From: Darwinimomas sp045600945
GTDB lineage: Bacteria > Bacillota > Clostridia > Lachnospirales > Lachnospiraceae
DNA length: 64,000 nt
NCBI GenBank assembly: GCA_045600945.1
Contig: JAZRYX010000070.1
Coordinates: 37,323-101,322, forward strand
Direction of reading: 5' to 3'
The notes under the pieces are model-generated. The model had not been told where the DNA came from, did not search any database, and saw only the letters and a program-made list of their open reading frames with translations. A program made the position numbers and the translations under genes. Every line of letters begins with the position of its first letter. Within the stretch, counting starts at the first letter, position 1. Below are positions 6,474 to 16,290 of the stretch, piece after piece.

Positions 6474-8783
6474 TTATTTTACCAGATCAAAAACTATAAA
6501 CGCCTTGAAAAGATCTCCGTCTATCTCGATGTGGAACTCTCCGCCTTGAATCTTTGTCAGAGAACCGGCTATCGAAAGTCCCAGACCGGATCCTTCCGTT
6601 GTCCTGGACACATCCCCTCTTACAAATCTCTCCGCAAGCTCGTCCGCACTTATATTAAGCGGTGTGGAGGATATGTTCTTGATGACAAATTCAGCCTTGC
6701 CATCCTCAGTCTTTCTCATATCGATATATACTCTCGACCCTTCTGCCGCATACTTGAACGCATTATTGTAAAGGTTCTCAAGCACTCTCCATAAAGAAGC
6801 ACCGTCAGCCATGATATTAAGCTTCTCCCTGGATTTGTTCTCCGGATTGACGGGATAATTAGCAACTATCGACAGTCCTCTCTCGGCAAACTTCTCTTCA
6901 AACTCTCCGTTGGCCTGCTGAACCATCTTGACAAAATCCATCTCCATCATATCCAGATTAACATTACCGCTGGATGCCTTACTTGCCTCAAGCAGATCTT
7001 CTGTAAGATTCTTAAGATGCTGTGACTTCTGATCCAGTACTTCAAGATACTCTCTGATCTTCGGATCTGTCGGATTTTCACGTTTGATAAGATCTACATA
7101 ATTGATTATTGAAGTCAGTGGAGTCCTGATATCGTGGGAGACATTTGTGATAAGATCTGATTTCATTTTCTCACTTTTTACTCTCTCCTCAATTGCTATC
7201 TCAAGATCTTCACCGATATTATTTATACTGTGCGCGACATCTCTCTCTTTTCCGTCAAACTCTTCTTCATTAAGCTGATATGTCGTATTACCCTTTGCGA
7301 TATTCGTAATCGATGCCGTTATCTTATCCTGCTGCTGGGTCTTCTTATAGTAAAGAAGGAATAATACCAAATTTACAATCAGGAATATCAGCGCCATTCC
7401 TATTGCTGCAAATCTTCCGGTAAGAGTCTTCTGTTTTATGAACAGAAGCACCATAGTCGTTACCATCACTACTTCCAGAAGAAGTAACCCGATAAATGCC
7501 ATCGTTGCCCTGGTTGAGAAATCGTGCTCCTCTATATACTTATCCAATTCATCGAATAGTTTCTTTGTAAGCGAGCATTCCCAAAGATTGCCCACAAGTA
7601 TTGAGTGAAGTATTGAAAAGAATGTAGTTATACAACAAGCATATATACATCCGTATCCCAATACTCTCTCTGCGAATTCCCATGAATCAAACGGAAGATA
7701 AATATGAAGAACCCGTTTGAAGACTCTCTCATTAAGGAATAAAAGGACAATGATGGCAAGAGCGCATGCAAATATTCGTCCTTCCACGGACTTCTTGTAT
7801 CCTTTAAATATCGACTGAGTATCATATTCATCACGATACTTGAAAGAAATAACAACCAGCAGTATAAGTGTCACAAGGATTACCAGCAAAGATATACTTG
7901 CAATAAGCAATTCTCTGAAATACTGTTCTCTCTCAAATGCATAAGATGTCGATTCTTCAAAATATATATCCTTCTTTGGATAATTAGTATCTACAGCTAC
8001 ATATGCCTGTTTGTCAGTTACATTATCTTTACTGTATCTGCCGGTCTCAAGAAGATACCCGAGATTAGTAGGTGCGTTTGCCATATTTGTTCTGATTCTT
8101 AACTCGTTTCCTTCACAAACCGCAAAACGCCCCAACTGATCTATGTTCTGTGGGCTGAGTGCCTTATTATTTGTAAATGTAAGTCCGTCATATTTTATCA
8201 GGAATGAGAAATTGCACGGATGCTCGATGAGCCTGTCATAGGCTGCATAATACTGACTGAGTCTGGTCAAAACCTCCTGAATGAGGCTGTCTATAGTAAC
8301 ATATTCATCTGACGGTTCGGATATCTCTCTGGAATCATCATATGAACTCCAGTTAACCACATATGTCGTATCATCATTGCTGGTAACAATATTCGGCATA
8401 GACAGTATCTGATAATTTTCATCCAGATAATATCCTCTTCTTCTGGCTGCACCAACAATATCCTTAAGAGTATACTCGACATCCTCAATCGGGCCGTCGC
8501 TGATATTGAGTATGACCTTATCCGGATCGAACTTTCCGTCTGTCTCAAATGTATCCTTATTATTAATATAATCAAAAGCATACTGGATATCCTGTCCGAA
8601 CTGTTCTACGAAAGCCGGAGAATCCTCGTATGCCTGAGTATTAAGGTTTGTGATTCCTGCCTTGAAATTTGCATTTGAATAAAGCATACTAACACTGGCC
8701 ATAAATGAAATTACGGCCAGTGCATTTAAAATCACAAGTATTATTTTTTTGATTGCATACTTACCTTTGGGTTTATTGCTCAT
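6474..8783 (-). CDS. Membrane sensor histidine kinase
   Basis: 769 residues. A first membrane helix (about 12-36) is followed by an extracytoplasmic domain of some 255 residues with no recognisable fold. Helices follow near 290-314, 336-352, 374-398, 426-449 and 457-478. The cytoplasmic part has a short coiled linker, the H box NVSHDIRTPL with the phosphorylated His near 550, the N box LENLYNNAFKYA and the G box GSGLGLSIAG, so all catalytic elements are present. Its ATG overlaps the response-regulator stop (TAATG), so the two are coupled. The multi-helix membrane part resembles VanS-like kinases that sense envelope stress. The signal is unknown. Confidence 0.93.
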   Translation of the reverse strand: MSNKPKGKYAIKKIILVILNALAVISFMASVSMLYSNANFKAGITNLNTQAYEDSPAFVEQFGQDIQYAFDYINNKDTFETDGKFDPDKVILNISDGPIEDVEYTLKDIVGAARRRGYYLDENYQILSMPNIVTSNDDTTYVVNWSSYDDSREISEPSDEYVTIDSLIQEVLTRLSQYYAAYDRLIEHPCNFSFLIKYDGLTFTNNKALSPQNIDQLGRFAVCEGNELRIRTNMANAPTNLGYLLETGRYSKDNVTDKQAYVAVDTNYPKKDIYFEESTSYAFEREQYFRELLIASISLLVILVTLILLVVISFKYRDEYDTQSIFKGYKKSVEGRIFACALAIIVLLFLNERVFKRVLHIYLPFDSWEFAERVLGYGCIYACCITTFFSILHSILVGNLWECSLTKKLFDELDKYIEEHDFSTRATMAFIGLLLLEVVMVTTMVLLFIKQKTLTGRFAAIGMALIFLIVNLVLFLLYYKKTQQQDKITASITNIAKGNTTYQLNEEEFDGKERDVAHSINNIGEDLEIAIEERVKSEKMKSDLITNVSHDIRTPLTSIINYVDLIKRENPTDPKIREYLEVLDQKSQHLKNLTEDLLEASKASSGNVNLDMMEMDFVKMVQQANGEFEEKFAERGLSIVANYPVNPENKSREKLNIMADGASLWRVLENLYNNAFKYAAEGSRVYIDMRKTEDGKAEFVIKNISSTPLNISADELAERFVRGDVSRTTEGSGLGLSIAGSLTKIQGGEFHIEIDGDLFKAFIVFDLVK

Positions 8784-9478
8784 TACTGCTTTTCAACCTT
8801 GTATCCTACTCCCCAAACAACCTTTACATATCTCGGGTTCTTAGGATCGAGTTCTATCTTCTCTCTGATGTGCCTTATATGAACTGCTACGGTATTGTCT
8901 GCTCCGATAGCCTCCTCATTCCATATCTGTTCATAAATATCGTCTATCGAGAATACCTTGCCCGGATTCTTCACAAGAAGAAGCAGGATATTATATTCAA
9001 TCGGTGTAAGCTTTGCAACCTCACCGTTTGCTATGACTTCCTTGGTCTCATCATTTATCACAAGATCACCGCAGGTATAAGTATGTGCGTCGGATTCGGG
9101 GCTCATATTGCCGAGTTTTGTATATCTTCTTATCTGACTTTTTACTCTTGCCACAAGTTCAAGAGGATTGAATGGTTTTGTAAGATAGTCATCTGCACCT
9201 ATATTAAGACCCAGAATCTTATCCTGATCTTCTGATTTGGCGCTTAATATAATGATAGGCACGGAACTGGTTTCCCTGATTTTCAGAGTAGTTCTTATTC
9301 CGTCCAGAACCGGCATCATGACATCCATGATAATCAAATCCACCGATTCGTTTTCAAGAACTTTAAGTGCCTCTGTTCCGTCGTAACATGGAATGACCTG
9401 ATAGCCCTCTCCTGAAAGGTAGATATTGATAGCTTCAACGATATTCTTATCATCATCGCAGACAAGGATCTTTTGCAT
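8783..9478 (-). CDS. Response regulator, OmpR/PhoB family
   Basis: 231 residues. The receiver domain (1-120) has the acidic pair DDD near residues 8-10, phospho-acceptor Asp in LIIMDVMMP near 53, and the conserved Lys in DYLTKPF near 103. The C-terminal winged helix (about 135-230) ends with the typical VRGVGYK-like segment, here VVWGVGYKVEKQ. A strong GGAGG stands before the ATG. It is the partner of the kinase directly downstream. The target may include the ABC exporter and zinc-ribbon protein upstream on the same strand, an inference from position only. Confidence 0.95.
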   Translation of the reverse strand: MQKILVCDDDKNIVEAINIYLSGEGYQVIPCYDGTEALKVLENESVDLIIMDVMMPVLDGIRTTLKIRETSSVPIIILSAKSEDQDKILGLNIGADDYLTKPFNPLELVARVKSQIRRYTKLGNMSPESDAHTYTCGDLVINDETKEVIANGEVAKLTPIEYNILLLLVKNPGKVFSIDDIYEQIWNEEAIGADNTVAVHIRHIREKIELDPKNPRYVKVVWGVGYKVEKQ

Positions 9479-9515
9479 TAATTACCTCCGCCTATAGCGT
9501 ATTGATCTGTTATTA

Positions 9516-10694
9516 TCAAAGATTCAAATCATCAATTTTAGCTGTAAGCTCTATGATTCCATTCTTATAATGCTCAACTACGGCTCTGCCTTCTTCCGAT
9601 TCAAGAGCTTGTCTTCTTATTGCTCTTCTCATAAGTCTCACGATACCGATAAGTCTCATTTTTTCCGTTTTAATCTTAAGCGTTTCCTCATCATCCTTAT
9701 CGAAATAAAGAGCAATTGTCTTTTCAAAGAACTTGCATGCCACTTCATAATCGATTCCCAGGAAATTCTGAGCCTGATTGCGATCGACTTCGGAAAATCC
9801 CTTAAATGCATTATATATGGAACCGAATTCATATATAATTGAACCATATGAAATCGTATCCATATCGATCAGAAGTGCTTCATCTCCCTGCACCATGACA
9901 TTCTTTACATGATAATCACCATGAAGCATGGTATTGCACTCCGGAAGAGCCGTAACAAGAGCATGAAGCTTATTCCATGTATCCTCCGGTAAATACTCTT
10001 TAAGGAAATTAACCCAACCGATACCGATTTCATTCTGATTCGGGATGAAATCTGCATATACTTCCGTAGCATGAATCTGCTTAAGAAGATCAACAAAAAT
10101 ACCAACACATTTATCTATATTCTCTTCGCTGCTGTCATCTGCAAGCATCTTGGCAAGTGACTCTGCATTGAGAAGTTCATATACTGTACCGTATGATCCG
10201 TCAACCTTGATTACATCATAGGGAATAGCTGTCGGCACGCCATGAACAAATGCTTCTCTGGCGAGCTTTCTTTCACGCTCAATCTCCGGAAGCGCATCGG
10301 AATTTTTGAAAAGCTTGACGATAGTCTCCGGATCCATTCTGTAAACAATACCGTTTGCTCCTTCCCCGATTACTTCCCATCCTTCGCAGTTGTAATGGCG
10401 ATATCCTTTTTCTATATCCATCATCTCGGTAAATCCGGTCGTATCAAATACTTCATAGACTTCCGGAATGACCTCAACAAGCTTCATATCCGCATTTTCT
10501 TTTTTCAGTTTAAGTATTACTCTGAGTCCGGCACTGGAAAGATAATTGAGTTCATCCATATCCAGAACCAACGCTGAATACTCATTTGCCTGAGTGATTT
10601 CGTTGATTTCCGCCTGTGCCTCGCTCGCATTATTTGTATCAATTCTACCCACAAGGTATATTGTAAGCACTCCATTCTCAAGTTTACTGTTCAT
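9516..10694 (-). CDS. STAS domain fused to an aminoglycoside-phosphotransferase-like kinase
   Basis: 392 residues from the second of two ATGs, which has GGAGG six bases upstream; the first is only three bases away. Residues 1-100 form an anti-anti-sigma STAS domain with the phosphorylatable serine motif NYLSSAGLRVIL. Residues 105-380 form an APH/ChoK-type kinase: glycine loop GEGANGIVY, lysine in TIVKLF, catalytic HGDYHVKNV and metal-binding LIDMDTISYG. Both halves appear intact. An RsbW-like ATPase lies 26 bases upstream, so the STAS half probably takes part in partner switching, while the kinase half may phosphorylate a small molecule or protein. The joint function is unknown. Confidence 0.88.
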   Translation of the reverse strand: MNSKLENGVLTIYLVGRIDTNNASEAQAEINEITQANEYSALVLDMDELNYLSSAGLRVILKLKKENADMKLVEVIPEVYEVFDTTGFTEMMDIEKGYRHYNCEGWEVIGEGANGIVYRMDPETIVKLFKNSDALPEIERERKLAREAFVHGVPTAIPYDVIKVDGSYGTVYELLNAESLAKMLADDSSEENIDKCVGIFVDLLKQIHATEVYADFIPNQNEIGIGWVNFLKEYLPEDTWNKLHALVTALPECNTMLHGDYHVKNVMVQGDEALLIDMDTISYGSIIYEFGSIYNAFKGFSEVDRNQAQNFLGIDYEVACKFFEKTIALYFDKDDEETLKIKTEKMRLIGIVRLMRRAIRRQALESEEGRAVVEHYKNGIIELTAKIDDLNL

Positions 10695-10720
10695 CATTAT
10701 CCTCCAATCGGGTTTTTATA

Positions 10721-11170
10721 TCAATGTATTTTCTTTTTGATGGTAACTATATTGTGACCGCTTTCCCTCTTGTATTCACAGACATCCATGGTCTTCTTCA
10801 CAATATAGATTCCCAGTCCTCCGATATCTCGTTCCTCTGCGGCCTTTGTGACATCCGGGTCGAGTTTTTCAAACGGATTAAACGGCACACCTTCATCGTC
10901 AAGTTCAATGATTAAATATCCGTCTTCTACGGACATCGTAATCTTACAGGTTTTCGATAAATCTGACTGACTCACGGGAATAATACTTCCTGCTTCGCTT
11001 TCTGTCCTTCCGTATGCATAGTTAGCAACATTGACAAAAAGTTCCTCAAGCGCAACCGAAATCTGCATCTGAAGAGCCATAGAAACTCCAAGATTATCAC
11101 ATTCACCTTCTAACATTGCCAGAACTTTATCCAATTCGCTTGTTATAGCAGGAAAAACTTTCTGTCCCAT
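10721..11170 (-). CDS. RsbW/SpoIIAB-like serine kinase or anti-sigma ATPase
   Basis: 149 residues of the HATPase_c_2 type. The N box is ALEELFVNVANYAYG near residue 45. DDEGVPFNPF forms the G1 region near 100, and GGLGIYIVKKTMD the G2 region near 125. Proteins of this kind bind a STAS partner or a sigma factor and phosphorylate the STAS serine. No sigma factor gene is nearby, so the partner is most likely the adjacent STAS-kinase fusion. AGGAGG precedes the ATG at a slightly long distance. Confidence 0.88.
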   Translation of the reverse strand: MGQKVFPAITSELDKVLAMLEGECDNLGVSMALQMQISVALEELFVNVANYAYGRTESEAGSIIPVSQSDLSKTCKITMSVEDGYLIIELDDEGVPFNPFEKLDPDVTKAAEERDIGGLGIYIVKKTMDVCEYKRESGHNIVTIKKKIH

Positions 11171-11194
11171 TAGCCAGCGCCTCCTAAACTAAAA

Positions 11195-13411
11195 TCATTT
11201 CTTGGGTATACTGAAATTTCCGAATCCCGGAATCGTAACCTCTATATGATCATTGAAACACTTACCATCTGCATCAATGCCCAGACTGCTCTTAAAGTGC
11301 ATGGTACCATCACTGCCATAGGTAAATGTTCCCGAATCCTCATAATCCATCTGTCCGTCTGTAAACTTAAGCGAGTATGTGCCATCGGTTTTAAGTTTTA
11401 ATTCGCACATATCATTCGCATAAGTCTCCTCCTTTTGAACAGACTTATCCGTTTCTATTGTATCATTTTTCTCTGAATATGTCTTGTTTTCTTTATTTTC
11501 TTCGTTTTGAACCTGCGGAATGGCAGATTGCAATATTGAAGGATCGATTCCCAATATAGAAGCGACTCCCTGAATAACCGCAGGATCTATCTCGTCGAGC
11601 CCAAGACTGTCTATAAGCCTCTGAATAGCCGGAATATCCATTCCGCTTAAGTCCACATCGACTCCGAGCATTTTAAGGATGCCCTGAAGTGCTGAAATAT
11701 CACTTGCCTTTATCTCAAAGCCCGCGATTTTGAGTGTCTCTTCCTGCACATCTTCCTGCAAATCTTTATCTTCCGGTTTTACACCCGGTAACTTCGATTC
11801 CGTTTGAGGCTGCTCAGGCTCAACTACCTCCGGTTCCTCCGGCATAAGATCGATTCCGAAGACCTGATTTATCACAAGATTGGCTGCGCTTCCGAGCAGC
11901 TGCTCGCCGATATTTTTGATACTGTCTGTAATATCCGTGATAAGAGCCTCTGAATCTTTCTCTGAAATTACCGCCCTGTACTCCGGCACTTTCGGCATCT
12001 TGTCTTCTTCTCTTATCTTAAACTTGATTTTCGGGCTTAATTTCTGAGATTCAAGTGCAATGGTTTCTATGACGCCATCTGCCTTACTGCCGTCATAATT
12101 AAAATCTCCGTCGGCTGAAAGTCCGATATTAGTCACCAGTTCCCAATTTCCGCCGGTCTTATTCCAGCTGATATCTCCGGTCAGTTCATCAGAACCCACC
12201 TTCACGTTAAGAAGACCCAGCTTTTCCTCAATTATGTGCGGGAGCTGACAGGATACATGCGATAAGTATTTATTATCGTTGTCTGTATCGACTCTGTATG
12301 TAAGTCCCTTATTACCCGAGTCATCACTTACAGTAACAGAAAACTCTTTGGCTTCTGCCGGATCAGGTCCGATGAATGCTGTCACATTTATCTTATCTGC
12401 TCTCGATTCAACTCTGACAAGTCTGGTCTTTTTATTTATATAAAACTTGAAATCAAGTTCGTAGTCATCCGGAATATCATCAATCTTATCTCTAAGCTCG
12501 TCTTCATCAATGAGTGCTGCTACCTCTGAAAAATCCTCTTTATCTTTAAGATCATCGTAGGTTTTGTTCAGCATTTTCCTTAGCTGTTCACCGGAAAGTG
12601 CCAGATAAACCGACTCTGTCTTTATATCTTCGCCGGCTATGGTTATTTCTTCTTTGCCCTTTTCAACGTCACCGTTCCTGAAGGCCTCCTCATATAATTT
12701 GAAAGCCAGCTGCTTATTCAGTTCATCTTTGTTCTTCGAATATGCATCTGCAATCTCGATATATTTGTCGGCCTCTTTGATATCAACATCCAGATATTCT
12801 TTGATGAGTCCTCTAAGCTCATTGCGTGAGTCCTCATCCGATGCTTCAAATCCGTATGCTGTCTTGCCTATTAATGCAGGAGATTTGACTATCACTCTGT
12901 GAGGGTCTGCCCATATATCTGCGCCCAGAGCCTGAGATCCTCCGAGGCCTCCCGATAAGCTCAGCTCACAGCTGTCATTTTCCGTATCCATGTAGTACTT
13001 TACGGTTGCCGTCGCATCGATCTGTCCGATGAGCGGAATCGAAAATCCTTCGATGATATTCTGAAGGCTCGCTCCTGCCTCTATGCTTCCGCCGTTTAAT
13101 ACACGGTCAATAATTTTGACCTTCTTCATGGACGAAACGTCCTCTGCCGTATTCTTTGCAGCCCTTAAGAGCTTAATCTTCGGCGAATTGAAGTATATAA
13201 GAAATGCGACCCCCGCTGCCACCAAAAGCGCGACAACCACGATCAGTATGATTCCGCCGGGCGTCTTAATAAAATTCTTCTTCGGTTTCCCGGAAGAGGC
13301 TTCGGACGCATCTTTCTGTGCATCTTTGTAATCGATGAGACTGGCACCACAATTGATGCAGAACTCATCTCCCGGTTTAAGTTCAAAACCACATTCTGGA
13401 CAAAATTTCAT
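11195..13411 (-). CDS. Zinc-ribbon membrane-anchored protein with large extracellular region
   Basis: 738 residues from ATG 13411, which has GGAG nine bases upstream; an in-frame GTG at 13426 lacks a site. An N-terminal zinc ribbon (CPECGFEL...FCINCGASL, residues 3-26) is followed by a Lys-rich stretch, one membrane helix near 50-72, and about 660 extracytoplasmic residues. The latter have repeated acidic and Gly/Asp segments, a helical hydrophobic stretch around 590-640, and a C-terminal beta domain (LKLKTDGTYSLKF). Such zinc-ribbon/one-helix proteins are common in clostridia and mostly uncharacterised. It overlaps the ABC permease upstream by four bases, so it probably works with that exporter. 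Confidence 0.75.
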   Translation of the reverse strand: MKFCPECGFELKPGDEFCINCGASLIDYKDAQKDASEASSGKPKKNFIKTPGGIILIVVVALLVAAGVAFLIYFNSPKIKLLRAAKNTAEDVSSMKKVKIIDRVLNGGSIEAGASLQNIIEGFSIPLIGQIDATATVKYYMDTENDSCELSLSGGLGGSQALGADIWADPHRVIVKSPALIGKTAYGFEASDEDSRNELRGLIKEYLDVDIKEADKYIEIADAYSKNKDELNKQLAFKLYEEAFRNGDVEKGKEEITIAGEDIKTESVYLALSGEQLRKMLNKTYDDLKDKEDFSEVAALIDEDELRDKIDDIPDDYELDFKFYINKKTRLVRVESRADKINVTAFIGPDPAEAKEFSVTVSDDSGNKGLTYRVDTDNDNKYLSHVSCQLPHIIEEKLGLLNVKVGSDELTGDISWNKTGGNWELVTNIGLSADGDFNYDGSKADGVIETIALESQKLSPKIKFKIREEDKMPKVPEYRAVISEKDSEALITDITDSIKNIGEQLLGSAANLVINQVFGIDLMPEEPEVVEPEQPQTESKLPGVKPEDKDLQEDVQEETLKIAGFEIKASDISALQGILKMLGVDVDLSGMDIPAIQRLIDSLGLDEIDPAVIQGVASILGIDPSILQSAIPQVQNEENKENKTYSEKNDTIETDKSVQKEETYANDMCELKLKTDGTYSLKFTDGQMDYEDSGTFTYGSDGTMHFKSSLGIDADGKCFNDHIEVTIPGFGNFSIPKK

Positions 13412-14382
13412 AATACTATCTCCCACATTAAGTATGGTAAAAGTGCTTTTCTGATATTACCCAGCGCCGGCATCAGTTCTGCCAGATCCGTAAAAATCGG
13501 GCAAAGTCCCAACGAGAGTATCATCACAAAAACAGTTATTATCAGCAGCCATGAATCCGGCAGAATCATAACAAGCAGAATCCCCGCTGCAGAAACAATC
13601 AAAGTATAAATCAGCGCAACCGGCACCATGGCAGTCTGTCCGGCTATAAGGCAGGTAAGCACTGCAATCAGGGCTATCATTACCGTCCTGACAAGGACTT
13701 CCGGCAGCATTACTTTTGAAACGGCTCCGCCGAATGTCAGTCTTTTTTTCATATCACAGGCATGCCTGTACGCCGGCCTGCAGCATCCGATCCACGATGC
13801 GATAAGGATAAGTATCGCAAGACTGCCCTTGAAAAGATTCCTGCTGCGGGTATGGTCCACTACCTTGATTCCTTCGGAATCCGCTATATCAAAGCTGAAC
13901 AGCGGACCGTCCTTTAGCATCTCATCATAAGTGTTCTTGATAGTCGCGTAGTCAGCATGCCCGTTCATGGCATCATATGTGACATAAGGAGCATATACCG
14001 CCGTAACTACCGAAACCGCCTGAAGTCTGCACAGCTCCGGAAGCAAAGTCTCAGGACTGGTGACCAGTGTAATTGCTCCCTCAAGATTTCTGTCTTCCAC
14101 TTTCTGCGCAAAATCATCGTCAATGATTATTCCGCAGTCCAGATGCGCTGCACTGATTTCTTTCTTAAGATCTTTGACCGAATCACAACGCACAAATCCT
14201 GCTTCGTCGAATTCATTGCAAAGTCTTTGGACATCTTCACCATCCGCTTCACAGGCATATCCGTAAGGCGGTGTCTTTATCGACTCGCCTGCTTTATATG
14301 CCAGAATCGAAATGATAATTACAGCCGCCAGAAGAATAATGAACTGCGTATCCTTGAGGACGCGTTTTAATGTAAACATCAT
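13408..14382 (-). CDS. ABC-2 type transporter permease
   Basis: 324 residues. One helix near 13-30 is followed by a long extracytoplasmic region (about 35-185) and five or six clustered helices to the C-terminus, the ABC2_membrane layout of exporters. The stop overlaps the zinc-ribbon gene. The start ATG (first of two, GGAGG seven bases upstream) overlaps the stop of the second permease as ATGA. Two different permeases plus one ATPase suggest a heterodimeric membrane unit. The substrate is unknown. Confidence 0.85.
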   Translation of the reverse strand: MMFTLKRVLKDTQFIILLAAVIIISILAYKAGESIKTPPYGYACEADGEDVQRLCNEFDEAGFVRCDSVKDLKKEISAAHLDCGIIIDDDFAQKVEDRNLEGAITLVTSPETLLPELCRLQAVSVVTAVYAPYVTYDAMNGHADYATIKNTYDEMLKDGPLFSFDIADSEGIKVVDHTRSRNLFKGSLAILILIASWIGCCRPAYRHACDMKKRLTFGGAVSKVMLPEVLVRTVMIALIAVLTCLIAGQTAMVPVALIYTLIVSAAGILLVMILPDSWLLIITVFVMILSLGLCPIFTDLAELMPALGNIRKALLPYLMWEIVL

Positions 14383-15638
14383 AAGCGCACCTCCTCATCG
14401 GATTTTGACATTCTGCCCATGGTCTTCATGGCTGCAATGATTATTATTATCACATAAATTGCGCTTACTATGACCGCACGAAGAACAGTACTTATGCTTC
14501 CCGTAAATCCGTTCAGATGACCACCGAATGCGCTGACCGCAAGAGCCAGTGAGCCTCCGAACGGTGTGTATATCACAAGTTTCGGAAGAATCTCCGGCAG
14601 CATGGTCCTCGGTACAAGGCCTCCTGCCATAAACAGACATACCGCACTCGATGCAAGTATCGCAACAGCCCATCCGCCTTTCTTGGAAAGCGCTATCGCA
14701 AGATTTCCCGTAATAAATGAAATGATTACACTGATCAGTATCATAATCAGAATCACTTTGACGGTCTCCGTGTTTTCAAAACTTTCCGGAGATATTTTCT
14801 TCGCTGCCAAAACTGCGATGACCACTATCAAAGAACGATAAATGACCGGATATAAAATCTTACCGAATGCGAACTTGAATCTGCTTATCCCGCAAGTCTC
14901 AAGTCTCGAATAAATCGATCCCTTGCAATCTGAGATATATAAATCAGGAAAGAAAAGTCCGACTATGAAAAGTATAAGAATAAACCAGCAAAGCACATAA
15001 TACATTGCTATGCTTATCCCCGTATCACCGTAAGGCAGAATCTCAAAACTGAAGATCGTATCATACGCATCCAGTGCAAATGTGATCAGCTGCGAATTGG
15101 AGTTATTTAAAAATTCATTATACACTTCATCGGAGATACCCTGCTCTCTTATGACTCTCTCCCCGGCAAAAACTCCGAGCTGACCAGCCGTCATTATCCT
15201 GCTCCCGAGATCCGCAACCGCTCTTATAAGGTCACTCTCATTGCCGAGTGCATCGGATATATAAATCTTTCCTGCACATTTTTCTCCGTGCATGACCTTA
15301 TCCATATATCCGTCAGGAAGTTCAACAACTGCTCCGTACTTTCCCTCTGCCATATCATTAAGAGCTTCTTTAACATCATCAACCTGACTTAAGTCCATAA
15401 GCGAAGCAACATAGCTCTGGTCGGTAACCATGCTTATCGAGATACGGCTCAGCATCGAATCCTCATGATCGATGAGCGCGACCCTGACAGGTTCTGTATG
15501 TCTTTCAGCTCCTGATTTTGCCGCCATTCCCGCAAATACGCAGGAGATGATAAGCAGACATGTCAAAATGACCGCCGGCCCGAAACCCCGCAGGAACAGT
15601 CGCATATCACGTTTTAACATAAGAAACAGTTTAGGCAT
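14379..15638 (-). CDS. ABC-2 type transporter permease
   Basis: 419 residues with the same architecture as its neighbour: a helix near 15-35, a large outer domain to about residue 195, then six helices to residue 410. The segment CWFILILFIVGLFFPDL begins the helical bundle. It overlaps the ATPase gene by eight bases and has no clear ribosome site, so it probably depends on translational coupling. The inner start MLKRDMRLF is an alternative. Confidence 0.85.
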   Translation of the reverse strand: MPKLFLMLKRDMRLFLRGFGPAVILTCLLIISCVFAGMAAKSGAERHTEPVRVALIDHEDSMLSRISISMVTDQSYVASLMDLSQVDDVKEALNDMAEGKYGAVVELPDGYMDKVMHGEKCAGKIYISDALGNESDLIRAVADLGSRIMTAGQLGVFAGERVIREQGISDEVYNEFLNNSNSQLITFALDAYDTIFSFEILPYGDTGISIAMYYVLCWFILILFIVGLFFPDLYISDCKGSIYSRLETCGISRFKFAFGKILYPVIYRSLIVVIAVLAAKKISPESFENTETVKVILIMILISVIISFITGNLAIALSKKGGWAVAILASSAVCLFMAGGLVPRTMLPEILPKLVIYTPFGGSLALAVSAFGGHLNGFTGSISTVLRAVIVSAIYVIIIIIAAMKTMGRMSKSDEEVRL

Positions 15639-16281
15639 CTTCGTTTTGGAAAAGTTCCAGATAAGTCTTACTTAAATCTCCCATCTCCTCTTTTGTGTAC
15701 TTCTTATACGGTTTACGTCCCATGAACATGAGACTGTCATAAAACGGTTCAAACTCAGCCGACTCATGGCATGCATAGATGATACCTTTACCGTGTTTCT
15801 TGAGCTGAAGTATGATTCTCTGCAGTCTTTCACGCGAGATGATATCCAGTCCGGTACACGGTTCATCGAAAATGATGAGCTCCGGGTTACCTGCAAGTGC
15901 ACATGCTATGCTGACTCTCTTTGCCAGACCTCCCGAAAGTTGAGAAACTTTTTTCTTTCTGTGCGGTTCAAGCCCCAGAGGAAGTCTTTGCGGAACAGGG
16001 GTTTTCACCATCTTATAAAAGAACTTGAGATTGTCCTCAACTGTCATATCCTCAAAAAGCCCCAGACCCTGCGGCACATATCCGAATCTCTTCGGCATAT
16101 GTAGTTTTCCGCTCTTAGGTTTGATGACTCCTGCGAGCATGGATAGAACCGTTGACTTTCCGGTTCCGTTCGGTCCGACAAAAACCATGGCTTCTCCGGC
16201 GCTTACTTCAAAGCTTAAGTCTTCAATGACATCTGTCTTGTATCCGGGATATGAATAAAACAGGTTTTCCGCTTTAAGCAT
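15631..16281 (-). CDS. ABC transporter ATP-binding protein
   Basis: 216 residues, short but complete. Walker A is GPNGTGKST (about 37-45), the signature LSGGLAKRVSIA (about 116-127), and Walker B LIIFDEPCTGLD with the catalytic Glu. The Q-loop region is YVPQGLG. It energises the two ABC-2 permeases directly downstream. GAGGTGAT stands properly before the ATG. Confidence 0.92.
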   Translation of the reverse strand: MLKAENLFYSYPGYKTDVIEDLSFEVSAGEAMVFVGPNGTGKSTVLSMLAGVIKPKSGKLHMPKRFGYVPQGLGLFEDMTVEDNLKFFYKMVKTPVPQRLPLGLEPHRKKKVSQLSGGLAKRVSIACALAGNPELIIFDEPCTGLDIISRERLQRIILQLKKHGKGIIYACHESAEFEPFYDSLMFMGRKPYKKYTKEEMGDLSKTYLELFQNEDA

Positions 16282-16290
16282 ATTATCACC

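Noticed and set aside
13411..13426. GTG start five codons upstream for the zinc-ribbon protein
   Set aside because: The only ribosome site, GGAG, lies after that GTG and fits the ATG at 13411; the zinc ribbon starts right after that ATG.
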